DNA from: Roseomonas sp.
GTDB lineage: Bacteria; Pseudomonadota; Alphaproteobacteria; Acetobacterales; Acetobacteraceae
Length of the DNA: 64,000 bases
Assembly: GCA_020249775.1 (NCBI GenBank)
Contig: JADCFA010000023.1
Span: 124,001-188,000, forward strand
Reading direction: 5' to 3'
Shown in pieces: positions 51,057 to 59,128 of this stretch (position 1 is the stretch's first letter; every line of letters begins with the position of its first letter). A program made the translations under genes and the position numbers. The notes under the pieces were generated by a model, which made no database searches, was not told the origin of the DNA, and saw nothing but the letters and a program-made list of their open reading frames with translations.

Positions 51057-51581
51057 GTGCAAAAGTCAATGGTGAACAGAACCATGGCTTTGAGAATACC
51101 CGACTCGGAAGTACCGGAATGGTCGCGCCGCCTGCGCAGGGCGCGGCGCGCCAAGGGGCTGTCTCAGGTGGCGCTGGGCGATTTGATCGGCGCTTCCCAA
51201 GCAACTGTTGCTGATTGGGAAACCGGTAAGACAAGGCCGCGTCATGAAACGCTGAAGCGTTTGTTGCTGGCACTTGACCTGACGCTGTTGGAATTGATGC
51301 CCGATATGCCGCGGCATGCTTCGGAAAATAACGCCTCTGCCCCGCTGGCTGCGGGAGAGATCGCTGATCAATTCGGCGCGTTGCTCGAAATCGTCTCCCG
51401 CGAATTGGACAGCATCGGCCATCCGTCCAGCCTGGCCAGCAAAGGCCGGTTCGCGTTTCAAATTTGGCGGAGCGCAGGCGGCACGATAACTGAGCCTGCC
51501 GACCCAGAGGCCGCGCGCGAGCAGGTGGCGGCGATCAGGGCCCTATTGGCCGATATGCGTAAGCTTTCGACCGAAGAATAG
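51057..51581 (+). CDS. XRE-family helix-turn-helix regulator
   Basis: A 174-residue protein with an HTH_XRE domain near residues 20-75: RRLRRARRAKGLSQVALGDL is helices 1-2 and ASQATVADWETGKTRPRHET the recognition helix and turn. The C-terminal 90 residues are helical and do not match a known sensor. The start is uncertain: GTG 51057 is the longest, ATGs at 51069 and 51084 are in frame; AGGAAG lies at 51037. It precedes a small membrane protein gene. Confidence 0.75.
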   Translation: MQKSMVNRTMALRIPDSEVPEWSRRLRRARRAKGLSQVALGDLIGASQATVADWETGKTRPRHETLKRLLLALDLTLLELMPDMPRHASENNASAPLAAGEIADQFGALLEIVSRELDSIGHPSSLASKGRFAFQIWRSAGGTITEPADPEAAREQVAAIRALLADMRKLSTEE

Positions 51582-51636
51582 GCAGACTTGACGAAATAAC
51601 GGAAAATCCGGTAAACACATCACCGGAGGTTGTTCC

Positions 51637-51876
51637 ATGTCCCTTTGCTACAATCTTGTTGTTCGAACAGGCGTGGTTGGGCTTCTGAAGCCGCCCGGAG
51701 CCTTGGTGCATGCTGCTCAGCGGCATAAGGGGGGGCTGCTTATCTCTCCGGAAGTCTCAATAGTGACCGAGCAGTCGCGGCGTTCGGCGCGCCAGATTAT
51801 GCTTTGGCTTGGTATCGGCCTGATCCTATCGGTCTTTGCGTTGATCACCTCCCTGATTTCCCTCGCCCTTTCCTAA
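51637..51876 (+). CDS. Small membrane protein of 79 residues
   Basis: A 79-residue protein with a single C-terminal helix, IMLWLGIGLILSVFALITSL, and a basic N-terminal half. GGAGG at 51625-51629 is 7 bases before the ATG. It is 55 bases after the XRE gene on the same strand. No family recognised. Confidence 0.6.
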   Translation: MSLCYNLVVRTGVVGLLKPPGALVHAAQRHKGGLLISPEVSIVTEQSRRSARQIMLWLGIGLILSVFALITSLISLALS

Positions 51877-51945
51877 TCCTCCGGGTTGCCGCGCCCGCTG
51901 GGCGGTTGCACACTGGCCCGAGCAAGGGGAAGGGGATCAGCCGTC

Positions 51946-52809
51946 ATGAGTGCCTCGGCGCGACGCGCGCGGTTTCGTGCAATACTTGCCGGGGGCGCCT
52001 GTGTGCATCCGGCTTCCGTGCATGACCCAATCGCGGCACGAATCGCAACCGATCTTGGCTTTGAAACCGCAATGTTTGCGGGTTCCATCGCCTCCATCGC
52101 CGTCTTGGGGGCGCCCGATCTGATCCTGGTGACGCTGACCGAATTCGCCGAGCAAGCCAGGCGCATCTGCCGCGCCGGGGCGCCGCCGCTGATGGTGGAT
52201 GCCGATCACGGCTATGGCAATGCGCTGAATGTGATGCGCACGGTCCAGGAACTGGAAACCGCAGGTGTGGCGGCACTCACCATTGAAGATACCGACCTGC
52301 CCCGTGCCCACGGGGCGGGCGAACCCGGTTTGCTCAGCCTGGATGCCGGGCTTGGCAAAATCCATGCGGCGCTTGCGGCGCGGGAAGACCCGTCGCTTGT
52401 GATTGTGGCGCGCACCAGCGCAGTCAATCTGGTGAACCTGGAGGAAGCCGTGGCGCGCACCCGCGCCTATGCCAAAACCGGCGCCGATGCGCTGTTCTAT
52501 ACCGGTGTCACCGATTGGGCGCAGCTTTCAGCGCTGCAAGCCGCCGCCAATGGTGTGCCCTTGATGCTGGGCGGCACGCCGCCGGCCTTGGCTGATAAGG
52601 CAAGGCTCGCGGCGCGTGGCGTGCGCATCGCCCTTCAGGGCCATGCGCCAAGCTTCGCCGCCATGGCGGCGGTGCATGCCACCCTCAAAGCCTTGCGCGA
52701 TGGCACCCCGCCCGGGAAGCTGCCCGGGCTTGCCGATGCGGCGCTGATGAAGGCAGCCTTGCGTGAGGATGATTACGCGCGCTGGACGCGCGACTTTCTG
52801 GCCGGTTGA
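51946..52809 (+). CDS. Isocitrate lyase/PEP mutase family protein, oxaloacetate decarboxylase-like
   Basis: A 287-residue PEP-mutase/isocitrate-lyase fold enzyme. GACVHPASVHDPIAARIATDLGFE, LMVDADHGYGNALNVMRTV with metal-binding Asp residues and LTIEDTDLPRAHG are family landmarks; the isocitrate lyase KKCGH loop is absent. The group includes oxaloacetate decarboxylases and methylisocitrate-type lyases. An AAGGGGA lies before ATG 51946; in-frame TTG 51886 is less likely. It lies 18 bases before an FMN-oxidase gene. Confidence 0.85.
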   Translation: MSASARRARFRAILAGGACVHPASVHDPIAARIATDLGFETAMFAGSIASIAVLGAPDLILVTLTEFAEQARRICRAGAPPLMVDADHGYGNALNVMRTVQELETAGVAALTIEDTDLPRAHGAGEPGLLSLDAGLGKIHAALAAREDPSLVIVARTSAVNLVNLEEAVARTRAYAKTGADALFYTGVTDWAQLSALQAAANGVPLMLGGTPPALADKARLAARGVRIALQGHAPSFAAMAAVHATLKALRDGTPPGKLPGLADAALMKAALREDDYARWTRDFLAG

Positions 52810-52827
52810 TCATTGAGGAAGACAGAG

Positions 52828-53922
52828 ATGTTGAGTGAAACTGAAGGCAAATTCCTGACGATGCATGAATTCGCCAAGGCGGCGAAAAATCGGCTGGATG
52901 CCAATATCTGGGATTACCTGACCGGGGCGACGGAAACCGAAACCACCATGCGCCGCAATCGCCTGGCGCTGGATACGCTGGCTTTTCGCCCGCGCGTGCT
53001 GCGCGATGTCTCCAGTATAGACACGACAGCGGAGATGTTCGGGCAAAAGCTTCGCCTGCCGGTCGCGCTCGCGCCGGTGGGCGGCTTGGAAAGCTTCGGC
53101 GCCAATGGCGCGGCGACAGCCGGGCAGGGGGCTTCGGCCTTTGGCGTGCCGCTGATTGTTTCTTCCGTGACCAAGCCTGGGCTTGAGGAAACCGCGGCCA
53201 ATACCCCTGGCCCCAAGATCTTCCAGCTTTATGTGCGCGGCGATGACAGCTTTATTGATGATTATGCGGATCGGTCGGTCGCGGCCGGCTATGATGCCTT
53301 CTGCTTCACCGTGGATACCGCGGTCTATAGCCGGCGCGAACGCGATATCGCGCGCCGCTTCGCCAAGCCCTGGCGCGCGCGGGTGCAGGGCATTGAATTT
53401 CAGGCGGCCCTTTCCTGGAAGCAGATAGATCGCTTCAAGGCCAAATACAAAATGCCCGTGATCCTGAAAGGGATTGCCACCGCCGAAGATGCCGCGCTTG
53501 CCTGCGAACACGGTGTGGATGTGGTTTATGTTTCGAACCATGGCGGGCGGCAATTGGATCACGGCCGGGGGGCAATGGATGTGCTGCCGGAAGTGGTGCA
53601 GGCAGTCGCTGGCCGCGCCAAGATTTGGATTGATGGCGGTTTTTCACGCGGGACTGATGTGGTGAAGGCGCTTTGCCTTGGTGCTGATCTCATCGGTCTT
53701 GGGCGGCTTTACTGCTATGCGCTGGCCGCTGATGGCGCGGCCGGCGTGCAGCGCATGCTGGAAATCCTTGAGACAGAAATCTACACCACCATGGGGCTGC
53801 TCGGCGCCACCAGTTATAGCGAACTCAACCCGAGCTTCATCCATGCGGGTGCATTGGCGACCAATGCACCGCATGTCTTCAGCGCCTTCCCGCTGCTGCA
53901 TCTGGGTGATTCGGGGTATTGA
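52828..53922 (+). CDS. FMN-dependent alpha-hydroxy-acid oxidising protein
   Basis: A 364-residue (S)-2-hydroxyacid oxidase/dehydrogenase-fold protein. FMN contacts read ALAPVGG near the N-terminal strand, SSVTKPGLEE, FQLYVRGDD and VYVSNHGGRQLDHGRGAMDVLPEVV, with the catalytic His in SNHGGRQLD and GFSRGTDVVKAL binding phosphate. It oxidises an L-2-hydroxy acid such as lactate, glycolate or mandelate; which is not clear. ATG 52828 has GAGGAAG upstream. Likely co-transcribed with the preceding lyase. Confidence 0.88.
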   Translation: MLSETEGKFLTMHEFAKAAKNRLDANIWDYLTGATETETTMRRNRLALDTLAFRPRVLRDVSSIDTTAEMFGQKLRLPVALAPVGGLESFGANGAATAGQGASAFGVPLIVSSVTKPGLEETAANTPGPKIFQLYVRGDDSFIDDYADRSVAAGYDAFCFTVDTAVYSRRERDIARRFAKPWRARVQGIEFQAALSWKQIDRFKAKYKMPVILKGIATAEDAALACEHGVDVVYVSNHGGRQLDHGRGAMDVLPEVVQAVAGRAKIWIDGGFSRGTDVVKALCLGADLIGLGRLYCYALAADGAAGVQRMLEILETEIYTTMGLLGATSYSELNPSFIHAGALATNAPHVFSAFPLLHLGDSGY

Positions 53923-53944
53923 AGCCATAAGGTTGCACGGCGCG

Positions 53945-55144
53945 ATGTCTGAACCCGCGCCGCTCAGGGTTCTGCTTTCCGACCGCGCCTTTCTGAAGCT
54001 TTGGGGCGCGGGCGGGCTGACCAATTCCATGCGCTGGGTGGAAATGCTGGTCAGCGGGCTTTACGCCTATGAACTGACGCGTTCCGCCTTCGCGGTATCG
54101 CTGGTGCTGATGGCGCGCGCTTTGCCCATGCTGCTGATGGGGGCGCTTTCCGGGGCTGTCGCGGAAAGCCTCAATCGCAAATATCTGCTCATGGCTGGTC
54201 AGGCTTTGACAGCGCTTGGCGCCATAGCCATCGCGATCCTTGCCGCCCTGGGCTCACTTTCGCTTTGGCATCTTTGGTTCAATGGGCTGATTGGCGGCTT
54301 GGTTTGGACCAATGAACTCGCCACACGCCGGCGCATGGTGGCGGAAACCGCGGGGCCTGAGCGCATTGTCCCCGCCATCGCCTTTGACACCACCACGGGC
54401 AGCACCACGCGCATGCTGGGGCCGATGTTAGGCGGCGTGCTTTATGAGACACTTGGCGTCACCACCGCCTATATCATCGCCTCCACGCTTTATCTGATTG
54501 CGCTGATGCTGGTCTCGACCGTGCGCTACAGCCAGCCGCGCCGCGCCTTGGTGCCGCGCCGTCTATTGGCTGAGGTGGCCGAGGCCTTGCGCATCGCGCT
54601 CGCCCATCCGGCCTTGCGGGCGGTGCTTGGCGTGACGCTGGTGATGAATATCTTTGGCTTTTCCTATAATTCCATCCTGCCCGCCTTTGGTGACCGCGCC
54701 TTTGGCGCGAGTGCCATTGAGATTGGCCTGCTGGCTGCGGCCGAGCCCTTGGGGGCCTTGATCTCGGGTCTCGCGCTGGCGCTGCGACGCGGGCCTCAGG
54801 CGGGCCGAAGATTGTTGTTGCTGGGCTCTACCGCCTTCCTGGCGGTGCTGGCGCTGGCCGCACTCGCCCCATCGCTTTGGCTTGCCGCCTTGCTGCTGAT
54901 GCTGGGCGGTTTCGGCACGGCGGCCTTTGCCAGCTTGCAAACCGGCATTGTGATGATGGAAGCGCCGGTTGAAGCGCGGTCGCGCATTCTGGGCCTAACG
55001 ACCACCTGTATCGGTACCGGGCCGCTTGGAGTCCTGGTGCTGGGGGCGCTTGCCGATGGCATCGGCCCACCCTTCGCCATTGCCGGCTTTGCGCTTTTGG
55101 GGCTGTTTTTTCTGGCCCTGGTCGCTTTTGCGACGAAGCGTTAG
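53945..55144 (+). CDS. MFS transporter
   Basis: A 399-residue permease with about twelve helices. Motifs include SGAVAESLNRKYLLMAGQAL (the loop 2-3 A-motif variant), LWFNGLIGGLVWTNELATRRR, and LGLTTTCIGTGPLGVLVLGAL. It resembles the MFS_3/enterobactin-exporter-like group. The start at 53945 was chosen because the frame upstream runs inside the oxidase gene. The substrate is unknown; efflux is more likely than uptake. Confidence 0.85.
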   Translation: MSEPAPLRVLLSDRAFLKLWGAGGLTNSMRWVEMLVSGLYAYELTRSAFAVSLVLMARALPMLLMGALSGAVAESLNRKYLLMAGQALTALGAIAIAILAALGSLSLWHLWFNGLIGGLVWTNELATRRRMVAETAGPERIVPAIAFDTTTGSTTRMLGPMLGGVLYETLGVTTAYIIASTLYLIALMLVSTVRYSQPRRALVPRRLLAEVAEALRIALAHPALRAVLGVTLVMNIFGFSYNSILPAFGDRAFGASAIEIGLLAAAEPLGALISGLALALRRGPQAGRRLLLLGSTAFLAVLALAALAPSLWLAALLLMLGGFGTAAFASLQTGIVMMEAPVEARSRILGLTTTCIGTGPLGVLVLGALADGIGPPFAIAGFALLGLFFLALVAFATKR

Positions 55145-55252
55145 GCCCCTGCCGCAATCCTGCCTTGTAACGCGCCGATAAGCCTCTTGCGGGGTCGCGC
55201 CGCAAGGTCGAAGCTTCGCTTAAGGCTCACGTTTGTACTGATCGGATTCGCG

Positions 55253-56167
55253 ATGCAGGTCTACCTGCCCATCGCTGAAATGAGTGTGGATGCCCTGCTG
55301 CTGCTTGGCATAGGGTTTGGCGTGGGCTGGCTTTCGGGCTTGTTCGGCGTGGGCGGTGGATTTCTGCTGACACCATTGCTGATGCTGATCGGCATCCCGT
55401 CCGCCGTCGCGGTCGCTTCCGGCGCCAATCAAACCTTGGGTGCATCGATCTCTGGCCTTATCGCGCAATGGCGGCGCGGCAATGTGGATTGGCGCATGGG
55501 GCTCACGCTTTTCGCGGGTGGGCTCTTGGGTTCGACGCTTGGCGTTCAGATCTTCGCGCTGCTGAAGCGCTGGGGCCAGGTGGATGTTGCGGTCTCGCTC
55601 TTCTACGTCGTCATCCTTGGCATTGTTGGCGCGCTGATGGTGCGCGAAAGCGTCACGGCACTGCTCAGGCGTCGGCGTGGTGCGGCACCGCGGCGGAAGC
55701 TCCATGAACATACCTGGCTGCATGGCCTGCCCTTCAAGCTGCGCTTTCGCGATTCCAGGCTGTATATTTCAGTAATTCCGCCTCTCGTGATCGGCTTTGG
55801 CATAGGCATGCTCTCGGCCATCATGGGGGTGGGCGGCGGCTTCATGCTGGTGCCGGCCATGATTTATATTCTTGGCATGCCGACCGCGATTGTGATTGGC
55901 ACATCGCTGTTTCAGGTGGTTTTCGTCTCGGCCAATGTCACGCTGCTGCAAGCCTGGCAGGTGGGCAGCGTTGATATTGTGCTGACCATGTTGCTGCTCG
56001 CGGGTGGTGTGGCGGGCGCGCAATTTGGCGCTGCCATGGGCACCAAGCTGCGGGGCGAGGAAACCCGCGCCTTGCTTGGGCTACTGGTGCTCTCGGTCGC
56101 TTTTGGCCTGGCCTGGAACCTGCTGCAAACGCCAAGCCGCGCCTTCACGCTTGGCCCCATTTCATGA
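55253..56167 (+). CDS. Sulfite exporter TauE/SafE family protein
   Basis: A 304-residue membrane protein of TauE/SafE type: MQVYLPIAEMSVDALLLLGI, SGLFGVGGGFLLTPLL and SAIMGVGGGFMLVPAMIYIL are the paired repeats, and a basic cytoplasmic loop (RRRRGAAPRRKLHEH) separates them. Members export sulfite or sulfoacetate or move other anions. ATG 55253 begins the canonical sequence; an earlier frame extends to 55187. It is coupled to the TIGR02186 gene by an ATGA overlap at 56164. Confidence 0.88.
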   Translation: MQVYLPIAEMSVDALLLLGIGFGVGWLSGLFGVGGGFLLTPLLMLIGIPSAVAVASGANQTLGASISGLIAQWRRGNVDWRMGLTLFAGGLLGSTLGVQIFALLKRWGQVDVAVSLFYVVILGIVGALMVRESVTALLRRRRGAAPRRKLHEHTWLHGLPFKLRFRDSRLYISVIPPLVIGFGIGMLSAIMGVGGGFMLVPAMIYILGMPTAIVIGTSLFQVVFVSANVTLLQAWQVGSVDIVLTMLLLAGGVAGAQFGAAMGTKLRGEETRALLGLLVLSVAFGLAWNLLQTPSRAFTLGPIS

Positions 56168-56910
56168 AGCTGGTTGCGCGCGCGCTGCTGGTCCTTGGCG
56201 GCCTGATGGGCCAGGCTGGCGCTTCCGCGCCGCCCATCACGGCAGAGCTTTCCACGGATAGGGTTGAGATCAGCACCGGCTTCACCGGCGCCTCTGTTTT
56301 GGTCTTCGGCGCGACGCAAAACCCCCTGGGCGGCGATCCGCCCGAGGATTTGATCGTGGTCGCCACCGGCCCGACCCAGGGCGTGGTGGTGCGGCGCAAG
56401 ATCAATGTGCTCGGCATTTGGCTGAATGGTCCTTCCACGCGCTTTCCGGATGTGCCGGGGTTTTACGCCTTGGCCGCCACGCGCCGGGTCTGGGAAATCC
56501 TGCCCGAGGAAGAAAGGCGGCAATATCGCCTGGGTTTTGACAATCTGCGCCTGCGGAGTGAGGGCAATCGCAACCCGGCCTTTCGCGCCGCATTGCTGGA
56601 ATTGAAACAATCCGATGGGCGCTGGCAGGAATATGCCGCGCCGGTTTCCCGCGCGGGAGAGCGCCTGTTCAGCGCGCGCATCGCCTTTCCCGCAACAGTG
56701 CAGACCGGCGATTATCAGATTGAAGTGCTGCTGGCGCGCGAAAACCGCGTGATTGCGCGGCAGGAATTGTCCTTGCGTGTGGAACGCGTGGGCACAGCGG
56801 CGGATATCGCCTCACTCGCCCGCGGTCAGCCGCTGCTTTACGGCGTGCTATGTATTGTCTTGGCTGCGCTGGCCGGCTGGCTCGGCAGCGTGCTGTTCAG
56901 GAGAAATTGA
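56164..56910 (+). CDS. TIGR02186 family membrane protein
   Basis: A 248-residue alphaproteobacterial protein with a cleavable signal (LVLGGLMGQAGASA), a periplasmic domain with ITAELSTDRVEISTGFTGASVLVFGAT and VRRKINVLGIWLNGPS, and one C-terminal helix (LLYGVLCIVLAALAGWLGSVLF). This is TIGR02186, regularly found between TauE and a universal stress protein as here; function unknown. Starts and stops overlap both neighbours. Confidence 0.85.
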   Translation: MKLVARALLVLGGLMGQAGASAPPITAELSTDRVEISTGFTGASVLVFGATQNPLGGDPPEDLIVVATGPTQGVVVRRKINVLGIWLNGPSTRFPDVPGFYALAATRRVWEILPEEERRQYRLGFDNLRLRSEGNRNPAFRAALLELKQSDGRWQEYAAPVSRAGERLFSARIAFPATVQTGDYQIEVLLARENRVIARQELSLRVERVGTAADIASLARGQPLLYGVLCIVLAALAGWLGSVLFRRN

Positions 56911-57416
56911 TGTCCGGTTCCGAAGAAGCCGCCGCTGCCGCCACCAAGGCCAAACGCGATCGCGTTTTCCTGGTGGTGGTGGATGACAGCGCCGAGCAGG
57001 CGGTGGCGCTGCGCTATGCGTGCCTGCGCGCGCGCAAGGGCGGCGGGCGCGTGGCCTTGCTGCGCGTGCTGGAACCGGTGGAGCTGGTGGAATGGGCCGG
57101 CGTTGGCGTGATGATGCAGGAAGAACGCCGCGCGGAGGCTGAGCGCCTACTGGCCGGGCTTGCCGCGCAGGTCAGTGAGATTACCGGCGGCATGCCGATC
57201 CTGATCATTCGCGAAGGCGAAGCGCGCGAGGAATTGCTGGCGCTGATAGAGGAAGACCCGCGCATTTCCATTCTGGTGCTGGCCATGGCGACCGGCAGCG
57301 GCGGGCCGGGGCCGTTGATTTCGGCTCTCACAGGCCGCCATGCGTCACGCCTGAAGATACCCATGGCGCTGGTGCCGGGCGGGATGACGGAACAGGAATT
57401 GGATAGGGTAACGTAG
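56910..57416 (+). CDS. Universal stress protein (UspA family)
   Basis: A 168-residue single-domain Usp. RVFLVVVDDSAEQAVALRYACLRAR opens the nucleotide-binding core and ILVLAMATGSGGPGPLISALTGR the end; the ATP-binding G-2x-G-9x-G(S/T) pattern is only partly kept. The start overlaps the upstream stop (TGATG). It probably senses or regulates activity of the anion exporter operon, but no partner is known. Confidence 0.85.
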   Translation: MSGSEEAAAAATKAKRDRVFLVVVDDSAEQAVALRYACLRARKGGGRVALLRVLEPVELVEWAGVGVMMQEERRAEAERLLAGLAAQVSEITGGMPILIIREGEAREELLALIEEDPRISILVLAMATGSGGPGPLISALTGRHASRLKIPMALVPGGMTEQELDRVT

Positions 57417-57422
57417 CAAGGT

Positions 57423-58316
57423 TCAAGGCGCCGGTATCTCGGCGGCCAGCACCTGCCCCGATTGGCTTTCGGTAATCAGCAGCGTCACGCCATCGGGCGC
57501 GAAGCAGCAATTGGTCGGCATGCGCCCAAAAGGCCGGCAATCCAGCGCGAAAAGCGGCACGCCATGCTGATCCACGCCCCAGACCATGCCATGGCCGGGA
57601 TTGGCGATGAACAGCCGATCATGCACATCCACCGCCATGCCATCCGGCCCTGATGTGCCGGCGGGTATGCGGAAGAACAGATTGGCCTTGCCGACAATGG
57701 CATCCGCGCGCAGCGCGAAGCGCCAGACCTCACAGGATCGGGTCATTGCCACATAGCAATGCGTGCCCGACTTGTTCAGCGCAATGCCATTCGGGCTGGG
57801 TCCGTTTGAGATCAGCCGATCCAGCCGCCCATCAGCGCCCAGCCGATACACCCGCCCGCGCGGGTCCTGCAGCCCCGTCTGGCCTTGATCGGTGAAGAAA
57901 ATCGCGCCTTGCGGCCCAAGCGTCACATCATTTAGGCCGAGAAACCCCTCACTGCCCACGGTTTCCAGCAAGGGCGCAATGGAACCCCGCGCCGGGTCCA
58001 AAGTCAGCAGGCCGTGGCGATAATCGGCGATCAGCAGCGCATCATCGGCGCCAAGGGCCAGGCCATTCGGCCAGCCCTCATATTCCGCCAGTACTTCCCA
58101 AGCCTCGCCGGGGCCGACCAGTAAGATGCGCCCATTGGGGATGTCAGTCACCATAAAGCGCCCTGCGCGATCAAAGCAGGGACCTTCCAGGAAACTGTCA
58201 ATCGGCGCGCCGGCGCGATTGGCATCGGCCCAGGCGGTTCGGCGCAGATTCCGCAAGCGATCCGGCAGGCGGGCAAAGGGGCGGAGCGGGAGAGCCTTGG
58301 GGGCGGGAAACCACAT
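57423..58316 (-). CDS. SMP-30/gluconolactonase-like beta-propeller protein
   Basis: About 297 residues from ATG 58316; a longer frame reaches 58361 and would overlap hdeD. Metal-site landmarks of SMP-30/LRE lactonases are FLEGPCFDRAGRFMVTDIPNGRI (Glu), FLGLNDVTLGPQGAIFFTD (Asn) and SNGPSPNGIALN with GPDGMAVDVHDRLFIANPGHG (Asp). It opens a sugar or organic lactone. Gluconolactonase is one candidate; the substrate is not settled. Confidence 0.85.
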   Translation of the reverse strand: MWFPAPKALPLRPFARLPDRLRNLRRTAWADANRAGAPIDSFLEGPCFDRAGRFMVTDIPNGRILLVGPGEAWEVLAEYEGWPNGLALGADDALLIADYRHGLLTLDPARGSIAPLLETVGSEGFLGLNDVTLGPQGAIFFTDQGQTGLQDPRGRVYRLGADGRLDRLISNGPSPNGIALNKSGTHCYVAMTRSCEVWRFALRADAIVGKANLFFRIPAGTSGPDGMAVDVHDRLFIANPGHGMVWGVDQHGVPLFALDCRPFGRMPTNCCFAPDGVTLLITESQSGQVLAAEIPAP

Positions 58317-58338
58317 GGGCTGTATCAGACGAAGCAGA

Positions 58339-58965
58339 TCAAATCTTTGTCTGCCCCGCATCCTGATGCGGGTTCTGGTGGATATGCTTCAGCCGCCAGC
58401 CAAGACCGATCATGATGGCGCCCATGGCAATCGCCTCCAGCCCCACCATCCAGATCACCGCGAGCAAGCCCGGCCCCGGGCGCATCAGCATCCAGGCGCC
58501 GATCAGGATATTGGCCGCGCCCAGCAGCCCGAGCAGCACGGAGGAAAGCCGAAAGGCCAGCATCAGCCGTGCCCCGCCCGAGAGCAGGAACCAGGCCGAA
58601 GTCACAATCAGCAGCCCAATGGCCGACACGCCCGGCGCAAGCAGCATCACCGCCGCGGCAGCGAGGGAGATAATGCCATCAATCCAAAGCCAGGTCCGGC
58701 TCCGCTCCCCGGTTGGGTGGCCACCCTTCACCGCCTGGTAGATGGACCCCATGCCATCGAACAGCATCCAGGCACCGAGAAAAGCCAGGATGAACACCAG
58801 TCCAAGCCCGGGAAATAGGAAGACCAAAACCCCGAAAATGATCGCGGCCACGCCGCGCAGCATGAAGACCCACCAGCTTCCTGCCATCTGCCGCACCAAT
58901 TGCGCACCTAGGCGTCCGGATAGCAGCATGGATTCGGGCCCTGGGGGCGTGGCATTTCCTGACAT
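58339..58965 (-). CDS. HdeD family (DUF308) membrane protein
   Basis: A 208-residue protein with six predicted helices in pairs: WWVFMLRGVAAIIFGVLVFLFPGLGLVFILAFLGAWMLFDG (successive segments) and IDGIISLAAAAVMLLAPGVSAIGLLIVTSAWFL, the DUF308 tandem repeats. HdeD in E. coli is an acid-resistance membrane protein; other members lack a clear role. It is upstream of the lactonase gene on the same strand. Confidence 0.88.
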   Translation of the reverse strand: MSGNATPPGPESMLLSGRLGAQLVRQMAGSWWVFMLRGVAAIIFGVLVFLFPGLGLVFILAFLGAWMLFDGMGSIYQAVKGGHPTGERSRTWLWIDGIISLAAAAVMLLAPGVSAIGLLIVTSAWFLLSGGARLMLAFRLSSVLLGLLGAANILIGAWMLMRPGPGLLAVIWMVGLEAIAMGAIMIGLGWRLKHIHQNPHQDAGQTKI

Positions 58966-59128
58966 GTGATCTCACCTTCCGTTTTTGTTGCATCAACCTG
59001 ACAGGATGAAGTCGCCGACGCAAATCCACCCCCGGTCACAATTCCTGCGCTTTGGACCCTTTTCCCCTTTCCATCCCGCCCCAACCTGTTGAATGATAGT
59101 CTCAACGCAAAACAAGGAGTGCTCCGCC

